64,000 nucleotides of DNA. Origin: Callaeas wilsoni (lineage: Eukaryota; Chordata; Aves; Passeriformes; Callaeidae). Both the position numbers and the translations under genes were made by a program. Positions 49,554-61,580 of the stretch are shown here, in pieces (within the stretch, counting starts at the first letter, position 1; every line of letters starts with the position of its first letter). Below the pieces are notes generated by a model. That model did no database searches. It was not told where the DNA came from and saw only the letters and a list, made by a program, of their open reading frames with translations. Location of the stretch: assembly GCA_013398955.1 (NCBI GenBank), contig VWPU01009679.1:248001-312000 (forward strand), read 5' to 3'.

Positions 49554-50940
49554 AGAAGAAAATCCAACACAAGATGACAGTAATGCTTAAGTTAATAACT
49601 GCTTCACTGCTTTCAGTGTTACCTATGTTGGAAGAAGCTTGGGGCCAGGACGAGCTCTATGGCCTTTCAAGAACTCTCTTGAGTAAAGAATCTTAGAAGG
49701 AACTTAACAGAAATTTTACAGTGTTGCACTAATGTAACTAAGTAGGGTAACGCTAAAGCTTTAACCCTTCAATACTTTGCCCAACGGACAACCACAAATA
49801 CTACTCTAAGTAGAAGAAAAAATAATTCATCACTGGAAGGAACACTTTTGCCTCAGAAAACATGGTTACTTGTCTCAACAACCACAGATCAGAATTTTCT
49901 TCCAAAACAAATGCAAGTATACTGCAAAACAGGCATGCAAGAAACAAACAGACTAAACCAATCAACCAACCAAAACCTCAGAATTCTGATAGATTCGTTA
50001 GTAAATATATTAAAGGGAAAAAAAAAAAAAGAGAGAGAGAAATGCTTAGAAAACACCGTGACTTTAATCTACCAAGAATAATACAATCACAAATTTCCAA
50101 CAGGGACAGGAGAGTGTACCAGGGATCCTTAAATGAACTGCTTAATCCACTCTTAGACTCCCGGAAGTGTCGTAAAATTTGGCTTGCATTGCTATAAAAG
50201 GTCTCTATCTGACTTTCATATGGAGAGCAGTTTTCTGGTTTTCCAGAAATATTGAGTAAACGCTCAAAATCCTTCTTGGCATAACATGCTGAAGATTCAG
50301 TTTCTCAAAGGCCTTTTCATTTTAAATGCTATGAATATATTTTCTCTCTCCTACTTTTACAACGTCATCAAGACTCATCAGCAAGTTCTTGTAGAAATAA
50401 GAAAAAAGTGGATTGTTAACAACATAGTATCGTCTGCCTTCTTTAAGGGCTTAATATGACACAAATTGTAATATTTGGATGCAAAATTTTAATGATTCCT
50501 GACACATCAGGAGAAAGCTTAAAGCAGAACTAAATATTCAGAAGTCTTATCTAGGACTAGGTGAGAGGAAGCTCTGTTTAGGGCTATGGGTACTGCCACA
50601 TGCAACAGAAAAAGTGATTGAACAAAGAAAGTTACAAATTTGTATTATGATTTAAAAATTGCTGTTGACTTAGTCCTTCCAAAAGCCATACTCAGGCTTT
50701 GGGATAAACACATTTTTCTGCTGCTTGAAATGCTAACAGAAAGTTGATTATGAAGACACAAACTGTTATCATTAAAAGATTTTCCTGCATTAAACGGTAA
50801 GGTTATTAAACACTAATTTATACAACAAGCTTTCAGACACTTTCGTCTAGCCTGTCATCCCTATGCTACCTTATAATCAATAGAGATAAATTAGCTCCTC
50901 CAGAGGGTTATTAATTTTATTTTGACTGAGAAATGTGAGA

Positions 50941-50960
50941 TGTCTTAACGGCTTAAGACA
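50941..50960. repeat. 20-bp inverted repeat
   Basis: TGTCTTAA and TTAAGACA pair perfectly around CGGC. Confidence 0.9.
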
Positions 50961-53639
50961 GAATTGATGCAAGAAGAGCGATCTAGATCTTTCTAAAACG
51001 TGGCTCACAATAAAATAAGTGTGAACAGAATTGCTAAATTTTCACAATGACTAAGAAAAGTAGGAATTTTACAGAGGCCATCAAAGGCCTTCTGTGATTT
51101 CAAAATTAGGTCATATCCTGGGGTTTCAAGTCCCAGTTGAGAGTTTCATTCTCAGGAGTGCAATGCCCCGGGCATTCAAATTGAAATTCAGATTCAGATT
51201 TTACAATATAAATGAGTTAAGACTTCTTGTCTAAGAACAAAGTGACAGATCCATAGTCTGTTGACGATCTTTGGCAGAGATCAGGTCATTCTTTATAAGC
51301 ACACACCAGATTAAGGTGTTTAAACAAACTCATCTATTTTTCAATTAAAACAATCTGCCCAAGTACTTCCTAACAGGCAGTCAGACACCTATTGGTGTAG
51401 CTAAGGTCACAAAGAATTTCAGGGAAATCCTCCCGATTGAAAAAATATTAGAGTTAACAGGAGAATGCCTTTTTCTTTATACCAAGAACATTAAAGAAGA
51501 GTTTATTTCTGACTTAGAGCCTTACTGGTGTTTAACCACAATGACATTCTCTGCTGTGACGCTATTACCTCTCAATGAGAAGCTTTGGAAGAAACTGATA
51601 TTTCATTGCATTTGTACATCAGCGTATGTGGTATATTGCAAAGTGAAATGTGCTCTTTTGCATTTAAATGGGCAAGGAGATGAAAACATTAAATTGTGGT
51701 TCATTACAAACAAACATAAGACTGTCCATTTGTTATACTCTCTTCCCCTGACTCAGCTGATGAGCAACCAAATCACTAATACAAGCTTGATACCATTTGA
51801 TAGGTTTGCGCCTTTACCACACTTACAGGAAGATGTTGATTTGCATCCTGCAGAGTAACTAATATTCTGTAGCTAATTGTGTGCACTGCCATGACAGAAC
51901 AACTGAAGAAGGACATTACCACATACATCTCAGAGGGAATAGGAAGATACTTCATTTATAGCCACCCATCTGTCTAGTCACAGCAGAATTACATACAAAC
52001 ACAATGCACAAATTACTATGTCCTTCAGGAACCACTCTCCCATCACAAAAGCCTGGCTCTCTGCACAACTCTATTCACATACCGGTTCACTGTGTTGCAA
52101 GATTCTATACATTGCCTACTTGATGACAGGCACAGAAATCCAAATTAGAAAATTAGAGGGGAGAAGATAAATGCAAAGCTTAATATTAACATAAGGAGAA
52201 ACAATTTAGCTTCACTTTTTTCCCAGTACAGTATTTATGTTGCTGATGTCTCCCAGTGGGACACTGCCCTTTGAAAGTGAAAAATACTGCAGAGGTCTTG
52301 TCAAAAAGCAGTTGAGCAAAGATGAATGTTCTGCTGGAGAACAGAAAATAAGTTTCTTCTCAGATTTAGATGACTCAGAGACTTTTAACAGCAATTAACT
52401 GTTGAGAATATTGATAACTTATAATTCATCATAAACATGAAAGTAAAGGGAAGTATTATCGCACCGACTTCTCAGTGGCACAATCGATAAACACATCTTT
52501 TTTTGAAGAGTCAGAGAAAGCAGTCTAATGTATAAGCAAGGGACTCCACAGGGCATCCTTCCACCACGCTGCAAATCACTAAGGTCCTGAAGCTAATGCT
52601 GACCAAGCTCCCGTGTCTGCACGAGGCAGCTCAGCATGGCGCACATGTTCTAACAAAAACGTAACATTACACCTAAGATGGAACATTTCTCAGCAGGAAA
52701 ACAGTTTGGATATGGCATCATACAAATTCAGTTGCATTGCTTTTAAATTACTTAGTTGTATGTTATATCCCATGGCTCCAGAGCTGGTGTGAGATGTTGC
52801 CAGCTTCAGCGTTTCTGCAGTAGTTACCTTTATGCACTATAGTTGTACAGTGCTGTCAATGCAAGATTAGATTAGGCTTGGAAAAATGTCCTTATTTCAC
52901 TTGAGATAATCTGTATTCTGAGCAACTGCCCTACCATCAATTACAAAAAATAAGTTTCTTCTGTTCTATATGCTGACATATTTGCTTTGGTGTATTTGCA
53001 AGTACAGATGTGTTTGTGGGAGGCATTTTCATGTTTATGTTTCTGGCAATAAGTGTCAGATCAATTCCTATCAAACCCTATATGGATTTCTGTTTCATGC
53101 AGTTTTAATCTACTCAGTGTCTTCTTCTGGCTGTTTAATCCAGACCAGATTTCCTCCATTTCTTTATAAAAAACAACTGCAATTTCATTAAAATATTATT
53201 ACTCTCATGACGTTATTCAGTGAAAATAGCTTAACTAAATATGCACAGATAGAAAATAAAACCCTAATTTTTGATCATATTTCCAAAATTTCTGTGACTT
53301 TTAAGAACTTACTATACAGATTCATCAGTAATACCTCAAATTTTGTGCCTATAATGTGAATCTTTTTGATGATCTTTGTTTAGAGAAAAAAGTTCTGTTC
53401 AATAAGGAAAACTGTGTCTTAGGTAAAACTAGAAGGCACTAACACAGACTTTGGTCTCCCCTTCCCAGTGGAAAAACGGGAGGAAGAGTGTCAGAAAAGA
53501 AGGCATTGTCCAAAGAAAACTTTTTATCCTTCAGTGGAATGAACCTTGAGAGACTACTCTGCATGGCCATCATCACTAAGAAGGTGGGGAATAGGAGATT
53601 TCCACATGACCCAAGTGACGGAGCCTCAGGAATCTGCGT

Positions 53640-53960
53640 CAGGAAAAGCTGTTGTACATTTGAGTTTTTGGACATCGCAATAGGGGGGCAAAGAAGACCC
53701 CTGAAAAGAGGTGGGAGGGCAAAAATAGAAGGGGAGGGGTTTAAAAAGCACTGGGGGGAAGGATGCACACAAGGTGGTGGAACACCAAGGTAGAGAGAGG
53801 TGGGAATGGAGGAGGGAGAGGTGGGAAATCAGGAGATGCTGCACTTCAGCAGGATAAAACCCGGGGGTGAGTTGGAGGAGTGACACATGAGGTCCCCAGC
53901 CATATGGAATAGGGAAGGAGGACAGGAAAAAGTGAATGCAAGGAATTCTGGCTGAGGGCT
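53640..53960. repeat. Purine-rich low-complexity block
   Basis: The plus strand is dominated by A and G, with words like AGGGGAGGGG, GGGGGGAAGG and GGAGGAGGGAGAGG. The minus strand is therefore pyrimidine-rich and poor in stop codons, which explains the 163-codon minus-strand frame at 53626-54117 and the shorter one at 53439-53768. A G-rich 101-codon plus-strand frame (53488-53793) also overlaps. None is recognisable. Confidence 0.6.
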
Positions 53961-55010
53961 GTGAACTTGTAACTGCTTCTGAGACTATTATCCAAGTTAA
54001 GAAATGTGGGACACGCTGGAAACATTTTGTATAAAATGTTGCATAACTGGGCCACCTAGATTTAACATTGCTACACCACCAGTCTTTAGAAGTACCTATA
54101 CAAAAAAAATCAATCATGAAAAAAGCCTCACAGAACAGTGAATATATTCTGCCCTAATTCAAAGGATTTTGGCAATTAAAGGAAGGGTTTGTACAGGTTT
54201 TAAAAATGTAAGGAAGTACGTCCCTAGTACTGGTGAAGCATATGTGAGAGGTCCTTGTTACAAGTACAGAATATTTTATCTTAGCTCATGCTACTTCAGC
54301 AGCAAAACCAATTAGTGACACAGCAGCAAGACTGGGATCATCTATGTAAAAACTAAAAAAAAAAAAAAATTACAAGGGGACTGGTCGGACAAAACAACAC
54401 GAAGAAAAACAAAACAAAAAAATTATGACATTTTAGAGGCCTTTGGACCAGAAATAGAGACACAGCTAATTGCTTAAATATATCACAGACACACTCTTAC
54501 ACAGACACTCTTAATCTAGGCAAACGTGTGGTAATTCCAATAAATTTATATTCATTGGCAGTCTTTGTGTTCTTTCTCTAGCATACAAGCTGCAGCATTT
54601 CCCAGGCATATCAGCCAATTAGGAAGGGGTCAGCTTTCCAGGTTATGTTAAACTTAAATTTTGTTCAAACTTAAAAAAAAAAAGCTACCATGTCAACTAA
54701 AATTGTTGACAGGAAGGCATGCACTTAACCAGCATTCCTGTCTGAGGATAATTCAGCTGTGGCATGTTACAAACCTGCTTCTGAAGCTCAGTGTAGTAAA
54801 TAGAGCTCACATTCCCAGAGGAACACAAAGTTCTCAAGATATTTTTTGAGATAACAAATATTCCATACGTGGCATCTTCTCACCAATCTAACAGTTAAAG
54901 AACTGTAATTTTAAGCAGCAACCTCGAGCAAATGGGAATTTGTAGGTTTTCATAAAATTCCAAATAAAATGTGGGTCAAATTTCAGTAGGAAGACAGTTG
55001 CCTGACATAA

Positions 55011-55605
55011 TGTTGCGGTTTAACCCCAGCCAGCAACCAAATCCCATGGAGCCATCATGTCAGGATGGGAGAGGGAATTGGAAGGGTAAATTTGAGAAAA
55101 CTCATGGGTTAAGATAAAAGACAGTTTAATAGATAAAGTAAAAGCCATGCAGAGAAACAAAGCAAACAAAGGAATTCATTCATCCCTTCCCATGGGCAGG
55201 CAGGTGTTTGACCATCTCCAGGAAAGCCAGGCTCCATCACATATAACAGATTATTAGGATGAGAAAAGGCCATCACTCCAAATGTCCTCCCTTTCCTCAT
55301 TCTTCCCCCAGCTTCTTATGCTGAGCACAATGCCATATGGTGTGGAATATCCCTTGTGTCAGTTGGAGCCAGCTGTCCCAGTTGTGTCCCGTCCCAGCTC
55401 CTCACACATCCCCAGCCTGCTCACTGGTGGGGTGGGGTGGGGTGAGAAGCAGAAAAGGCTTTGGCTCTGTGTAAGTGCTGCTCAGGAGAATACTAAGCTA
55501 AAATACACCTTTGTTATGAACAATGTTTTGGTCACACATCCAAAACACAGACCCATATCTGTGTTACTGTGAAGAAATTTAATTCCACCCCAGCCAAAAC
55601 CAGCA
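55011..55605. mobile_element. Complete solo LTR of an avian endogenous retrovirus
   Basis: It starts TGTTGCGGTTTAACCCCAGC and ends 'cagccaaaaccagca', the two ends of a widespread bird ERV LTR that I recognise. Between them are further family landmarks: 'atgccatatggtgtggaata', 'tcccttgtgtcagttggagc', 'cagctgtcccagttgtgtcc', 'cccagcctgctcactggtgg' and 'ttaattccaccccagcc'. Length is about 595 bp. CATAA occurs at 55006-55010 and again at 55604-55608, a possible 5-bp target duplication if the right end lost a few bases. No viral internal region adjoins. Orientation is uncertain. It is visibly diverged, and no clean TATA box remains. Confidence 0.85.
55428..55444. repeat. (GGGGT)n inside the LTR
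   Basis: Three to four GGGGT units within the solo LTR, a small local expansion. Confidence 0.8.
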
Positions 55606-55855
55606 TAAAGAATGGACATGTTATTCCAAAGTTGATTTTCAAGACAAACAAGGAGACATGCTCTCAGTGATGTAAAAGCCCTAAAAGCCTTCACTGCTGT
55701 TTCTCATACTCAGAGTTTTCTGCACCCACAAGGCTGATAACTGGGAAAACTCACTTAATTTAGCAAAAAGAACCTCCAGTCATTATCTAATTAATCCCCT
55801 AAACCTGAAGATAGACGTCCAATAATGCCAGTGCAACTATTAGGAAAGGTTTTCC

Positions 55856-55926
55856 TTCCCATAGCAGGGAGATTGGAACTAGATGATCCTTAAGGTTCCT
55901 TTCAACCCCGGCCGTTCTATAATTAA
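55856..55926 (+). mobile_element. CR1 LINE 3'-end scrap
   Basis: 'agggagattggaactagatg', 'atccttaaggttcctttcaa' and 'ccccggccgttctat' make up the terminal block of a sense-orientation CR1. It lies 250 bp from the solo LTR. Confidence 0.88.
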
Positions 55927-56240
55927 GAGCAATCCGGAATTTCCCCTTAAGCCAGGAGGTCCTGAAGAAAGAATTTGATGGGATATTGAGTCTTTTTACA
56001 GCCACTAAAAATAGAAACACTGTCACATTAGTAAGTAGAATGGAAGAAGCCAAAATGTTTTAAGGTTGAAAAAGGACTGGCCATTTGATTGCAGATATTA
56101 AGAGTTTGCAGGAGACTTGAAGGAGCAGGAAGCTCTGACTGTTGTATTTCAATGTCCCTTCCTGCTGAGCCACCTCCCCTGTTGTTGTTCTGGGGCACAA
56201 GCTATGGAAGTTAAACTCCAACTATGAAGCTCAAATTTGT

Positions 56241-56281
56241 CCACTGTTGCAACAGTGGTGCAGCTGGATATCACAGCTGTG
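56241..56281. repeat. 18-bp palindrome with neighbouring E-box palindromes
   Basis: CCACTGTTGCAACAGTGG (56241-56258) is a perfect palindrome with no loop. CAGCTG follows at 56261-56266, and CACAGCTGTG, itself a palindrome, at 56272-56281. Two CAGCTG E-boxes 13 bp apart could bind bHLH dimers. Confidence 0.85.
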
Positions 56282-59200
56282 CCTTCATTCACACTCAGCA
56301 ATGAATTCCCTGAGAAGCCCAGGACTTCCAAGACCAGTCTTCTACACAGATGAGCTAATGGACTGGCTGGAGACGAGGGATTGACTTCAAGCTAAGCGAT
56401 TGACTGATCTTCGAGCCACTTTCTGTCACAATTAATTAATGACTGAAGAACTGCAGATACACGGGCTCTCCAGGTGGGAATTTTAAAGGGATGTACAGAT
56501 TCCCTCAGGCAGTTCCTTCAGTGCTTCATTCAATTTGTGAGCTTAAATGTCTTGATTAATATCCTGAGTATAGTGTCCCAGTCAGATCCTACTGGGGAAT
56601 TAATCCAATCATCTGTAGGTAAGTCACGTGAAAGCAGCCTGTAGAAACTTGCTGCAGACACAGAAATGTCCATGTAGGACAGTCTTAAGATGTTTCCTAT
56701 GTCATTTGAGATAGCTCCTGAAAATGCAGCATGCATGCACTGGGGTTGCCAAGTAGTATCATAAGCCAGAACAGTGGTTTGGGGAGTCTTGTCCAAGCTA
56801 ACCATACCAAAGACTCTTGTACTAAGGACTCTCATTTCCATGGAGACCTGTTGTTTTGGGTGATTTCATTCCGAATGCAAGTATTACAGGATGCCAAGGT
56901 CCAAAGTTTGGTGGGGCTTTTTTTCAAACCAGTATTCTGTCCATTGTACATGTCACAATGCTTAGCATCAAAACAGAGTCATTCAGAGAAGGTGTGGATC
57001 TCACTAAACTATCCAAAGAGCTGGGGAAGAGTGTTAACATAATTTCTCCCACCGCACACCCAAGAAAGATGTGTTGTGGTAAGGAATCACAGCAAGACGG
57101 GAACTGCGGAATGACTAACTGTTTCTCACCTTCCCATAGTTTGTGTTTCCACAGAATCCATAAAACTGTAAGATTATATATAGAAAGAGTAGGCAACATT
57201 GTATTTAAAATCCAGCTCAAATTTGGAAACTGAGAGCTTAGTAGTATTTGTTTAACAAGATTCAGCACAAAGCTAGGAATTGGGAAATGGTAAATCCTGC
57301 ATGACATCTGCCAACAAACGTAATCTCCCTAATTCTGCTTTACTCTGTATTGTTAAAAACCCCCAAACCTTAAAATCCAATAAAGTTCTTTTTTTTTCAG
57401 TCCTTCTACTCTCATTGTTAATTTCCATCTATATTTTCACAGGAACCGTCAGACAAATGTTTCCAAAAAAATGAAGTCTGAACAATAGAATTAAGTAATA
57501 AAGCCTCTGTCAGCAACATCAAGTTTGGAAGTGTCTTTGTTAATAGCACACCATGTCAGTTAATAAACTTCAGTGTATGTAAGGTAATCTTGCCCTATTT
57601 AGGTATGTGCATGTCAAAGGGAAAAGTTAAGGAACTCTTTGATTTTTTTAAATTTTGAATTATCACAAAGACTAAATTTAAATCACAGAGACCTGCTGTG
57701 TCTTATTATCAAACCTGTGTTTCTAGGAAGAACTATATAGAACAGACTCACAGGTGTATACACTTCCTAAATGAGCACTGCAGTATTGAGTAAACTTCCA
57801 ACGTGCAATACCAGCTAATGCTTGGGAGAACTCTAGGAGCCAACAGAGACTTCTCTAATTCAGCTGCTTAAAATACGCAGCTTTGCCTTTTTGGATTATT
57901 AAATTTCACCTAACGTATTAGTCTTCTTTACAGCTTTTCTGTATCTGGAACCACCAAACAGTCAAGGATGCTTCAAACTGGATGAGAGATAAATAGAAGA
58001 GAGATATAACAGAGGTCTAGTAAATGCTCAGCAGTTTGAAGAAGGTGTGTACAAACTGTTCCTTCTCTTTTCTCATACAGGGAGTAAGGGAATGCCATAC
58101 TACCAAAGTGACCAACCACCAAAAAACACAACCCCAGAAAAAGCAAGGAAGGAAAACAAACATAACATCTCACACAGCAAATTAAGGTAATAACGTACTT
58201 GTAAACTTTTAGTGTTTCAAAATTGACAGGAATAATAAATGGACAAAAAACTTGGTTTGGAATCATTAAATACAAAACTACCATTATGGCTCAGGAAGCC
58301 CTGTAAAAATGTCTGTGCAATGTTGCTTCCAGCTTAGACTCTCCTTAGGTTGTCAATACCCTATTACTAATCCGTTTTATTCAAGATATGAATTGGCTGA
58401 ATACTAGGTCTAATCTGATCTGCACCTGGATATGTTCTTACGCCACTGTTTTGTGCTTTGAAATCTCCAAGCATTGTAAAACTATATATCTCCTGGGTTT
58501 TGCTATTTTTAAATCATTATCTTTGCCTAATACATACAGAAACAAATAAAAACACAAACTTTTTCTATTCCAGAACTCACATGTGAAAATCTCAGAGATA
58601 ATGGGTACATCCTATAGCTAAAAAGATACCCTGTAGTGAAAAAAAAATCAGTCTCAAGCATTAGATGTCATCTTTTTAAATATCTATCTCCAGTAGCTGT
58701 TGCATCATTAGTAGCTTCTCTTCTCTGTGGTTGCTGAACAAGAAGCCTTTTCCTGAAAAATACTTTACTGAAAAGTATAGAAATATAATAACATGCTTAT
58801 TTTTATAAGCTTCTCTGCAGCTTAACTAAGCACTGTTAAATTCCTACACAAGGTACAACAAACCAGACTTATATCAGTAAAATTGAAGATCCTAATTTGA
58901 TGTCAGAAGAACCTGTATTTTGTATTTCTAGCAGTGGACTCACCAATCTACTGCTTTCTTCTTCCTACATATGATACATTAATCTTGTAAAAAGAAAGCA
59001 CTGATATTATATGATTCATTAAGTATTTTTCTTTTTTTTCCTTGCCTTGCTTTTTAATTTGGATTACTTGCTCATTTCTACTTCTCAATTACTTCTCTAC
59101 CATATTAAAACAAGTTTTTTAATGAACCATCAGCTTACCCTGGCAATCCTGCAGTATCACTCTGAGTACAGCACTTGCATTTGTACTTCACAAACATCTG

Positions 59201-59393
59201 GACACCTTTATAGGCTTCTTAAAGGAATAAACTTTGAATAATGCTGTGTTCAAAGTAGTGATGTCTAGGAAGGAGACAAGATTTACATATACGCATTAGA
59301 GTGCTTCTTCCAGATGTATTTTTAAAAAAATCCAAAAACCACAACTGCAATGTGCCCAAGTCAATGGAGTAACAACAAACACATGCAATAGAT

Positions 59394-59418
59394 TAATAAT
59401 AATAATAAAGATAATAAT
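59394..59418. repeat. (AAT)n microsatellite
   Basis: TTAATAATAATAATAAAGATAATAA, an AAT-type trinucleotide run with one interruption. Confidence 0.85.
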
Positions 59419-61552
59419 TCTATTTATTTATGGAAGTAGTGTGGCCAGGGAGCAGTGACCTGTAGAGAGATACATTAAATACTGCAGATTTGCAAAACTC
59501 TGCACAGGAAGAGCATTTGTGGGGAGCCAGGCTGTGAAAGATCAGTAAGAAATTAAGCTACACATTTATTCCCATTTGTTAACATGCACCAGCCATAGCA
59601 GCGCAATTGCATTTCATTGTTGCCTTTACGTATTTATTAGTGTGCTGAAGGCAAAGTATTTACAAAGTGATTCCATACACACTGTATTAAAAAAAAAGAA
59701 AAAAAGGCAGGAAAACCTTCAATTTGCCATGTCAAATGAGAGACTGGTACAGCCTGGAGATGCTGAGCCTTTGCAGAATTTCTCATTTATGAACTTCGGA
59801 CTAGGTAATCAAAAGCTACACAATTCATTTCTGCACCTATAACCATCCCTGTGGCCCCTCCAAGAAGTCGATTCCACGTACTGGTCTCAACATGATTATT
59901 TTATTGACATTGCTCTGCTGAAAGACTTTTGCAGATACCATCCAATTTTCCAGCTCTTTCTAAAAGATCAAAAGATGCACCTTGCATAGTAGACAGGAAT
60001 TTACACTGATGAGTGCCTATTGTCTTGAATACAAATGCTGCTCACAGTGTTTGCTCAAAGCTAAATGTGTATGACTGTAATAACTAACTGCAGTTAGACC
60101 CTGAAAGCAGACTTGTATTGGAGATAAAAATATGTTTGTGCTGGAGAATAGCTTTTGCTTGAACAACCCTCAGGCTAAGATCTTCAGGGCCTCCTAATTA
60201 GGGAGGATGCCACTGAGCTTGAAACCTGTAATTCCAAATAAAGCAGCTGGAGAGGGCCCGGATCTTCTGGTTGGAAGCAGTAACAAGAGTGCTAGGCTAT
60301 TGCTGCTGGTAATAGATCCTGCAGGTTGAGATCCATTTCTGGCAGAGATCTGCAGGTAGGAAACCACCCTGTTCCATGGGTTCATTCACATAGTGGGAGG
60401 CAAGTCAACAGACTTCACAACCAGAGCACAGCCTGGCCAGGACACTAACTTATATTTTCTCAGATTTTTTTTTTCCCCAAGTACAGAAATAAGTTCATAT
60501 TGTGCTAAAGCACCCAGATAATGTCCCTTTCTCAATAACCCTCTTGTATAGCCTTTACTGTTTTAGCTTTCCACATAAGACAGGTTGCTGCTCTTTCAGC
60601 TAAAAGCCACATATCGGGGTCAGCAATAAAGCTGATTTTATCATGCTACTCACTTGAACAATCTGTTTAAAAGATGTGAAATTAATTCATAGTATTTCTT
60701 CAAAATTCTGCTAAGGAATAAATTATTTTCAAGTATCTCTCATAATCTCTCATATTTTTGATCATAAAAAGGATGGAATCATTTTAAAATTACACAAAAA
60801 GAAAAGTTGGAGGAATTCAACTATCATGTGCTCACTAAATCATACTTATATAAAAAAAAGTCAAAGTTACTTTAAAAAATAAAAAAACCCTGTATTATGA
60901 TCTCTGAGCTGTATAATATATAGTTGAGGGTATTAATTTTATCCCATTGGATGACACCAAGAGCAAAACGATGAAAAAAAAATTCCAACAGCATATGACT
61001 AGCAAACAAGATCTATGACTAGCCACTTGACTACTTCAAGTGGCAATGCAAAGCATATCCTCCATGAATAACTTACTGAAAATACCATCTCCTTCACAAG
61101 CTATGCACAAAAGTATTAAACGTGCTCTCATGTAGAAATGTATCTTCACAGTGATTTTAAGATTGTGTAATATATGTTGGATCAGAAAGCAGCAATACTG
61201 GAAACAACATGTAAGCACATCCCCAACAATGAACCTGAAGTGACTCTCACAGCACCACAAACATGAAAATGAATTGTAGGCACCGTAATGTTTTGAGGCA
61301 ATTTGAGAGGTTTGCTTATCCTCATGTTTGATGTAAATATTTTACACCAGTACTTTTCATTTTGAAACATCTAATTGTACTGAACTATAAAGCAATTCCC
61401 AGAAATATGTCTTAAATATTCAGATAACCTGAATATATGCAGATATTGTAAAAGTAGACTCTTCTTTCAGCACATTCAGAGTTGAATAAAATAATTTCTT
61501 TTTTATTCTTGTTATTAAACCATACAATCCATTGCAGAACTATTTTACTTTT

Positions 61553-61580
61553 ACTTAAATTCTACTTAAATTCTACTTAA
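61553..61580. repeat. 11-bp tandem repeat
   Basis: ACTTAAATTCT occurs twice in perfect tandem (61553-61563 and 61564-61574), followed by a partial third copy. Confidence 0.9.

Larger units (their letters stand above)
47631..55010. other. Unique DNA with pyrimidine runs and one purine-rich block
   Basis: No gene or transposon was recognised. Included are T-rich runs at 48680-48707 and 49517-49553 and a 20-bp inverted repeat at 50941-50960. A purine-rich, G+C-richer block lies at about 53.64-53.96 kb, listed separately. A G+C-richer patch at 47.69-47.95 kb carries overlapping small frames with no recognised product. Confidence 0.5.

Noticed and set aside
53626..54117. 163-codon minus-strand frame as a gene
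   Set aside because: It lies opposite a purine-rich block, which removes stop codons from the minus strand; the translation is S/P/L/F-rich and unrecognised.
56060..56090. AAGGTTGAAAAAGGACTGG as a CR1 end
   Set aside because: The similarity stops after about 20 bases and no CR1 tail or body adjoins it.
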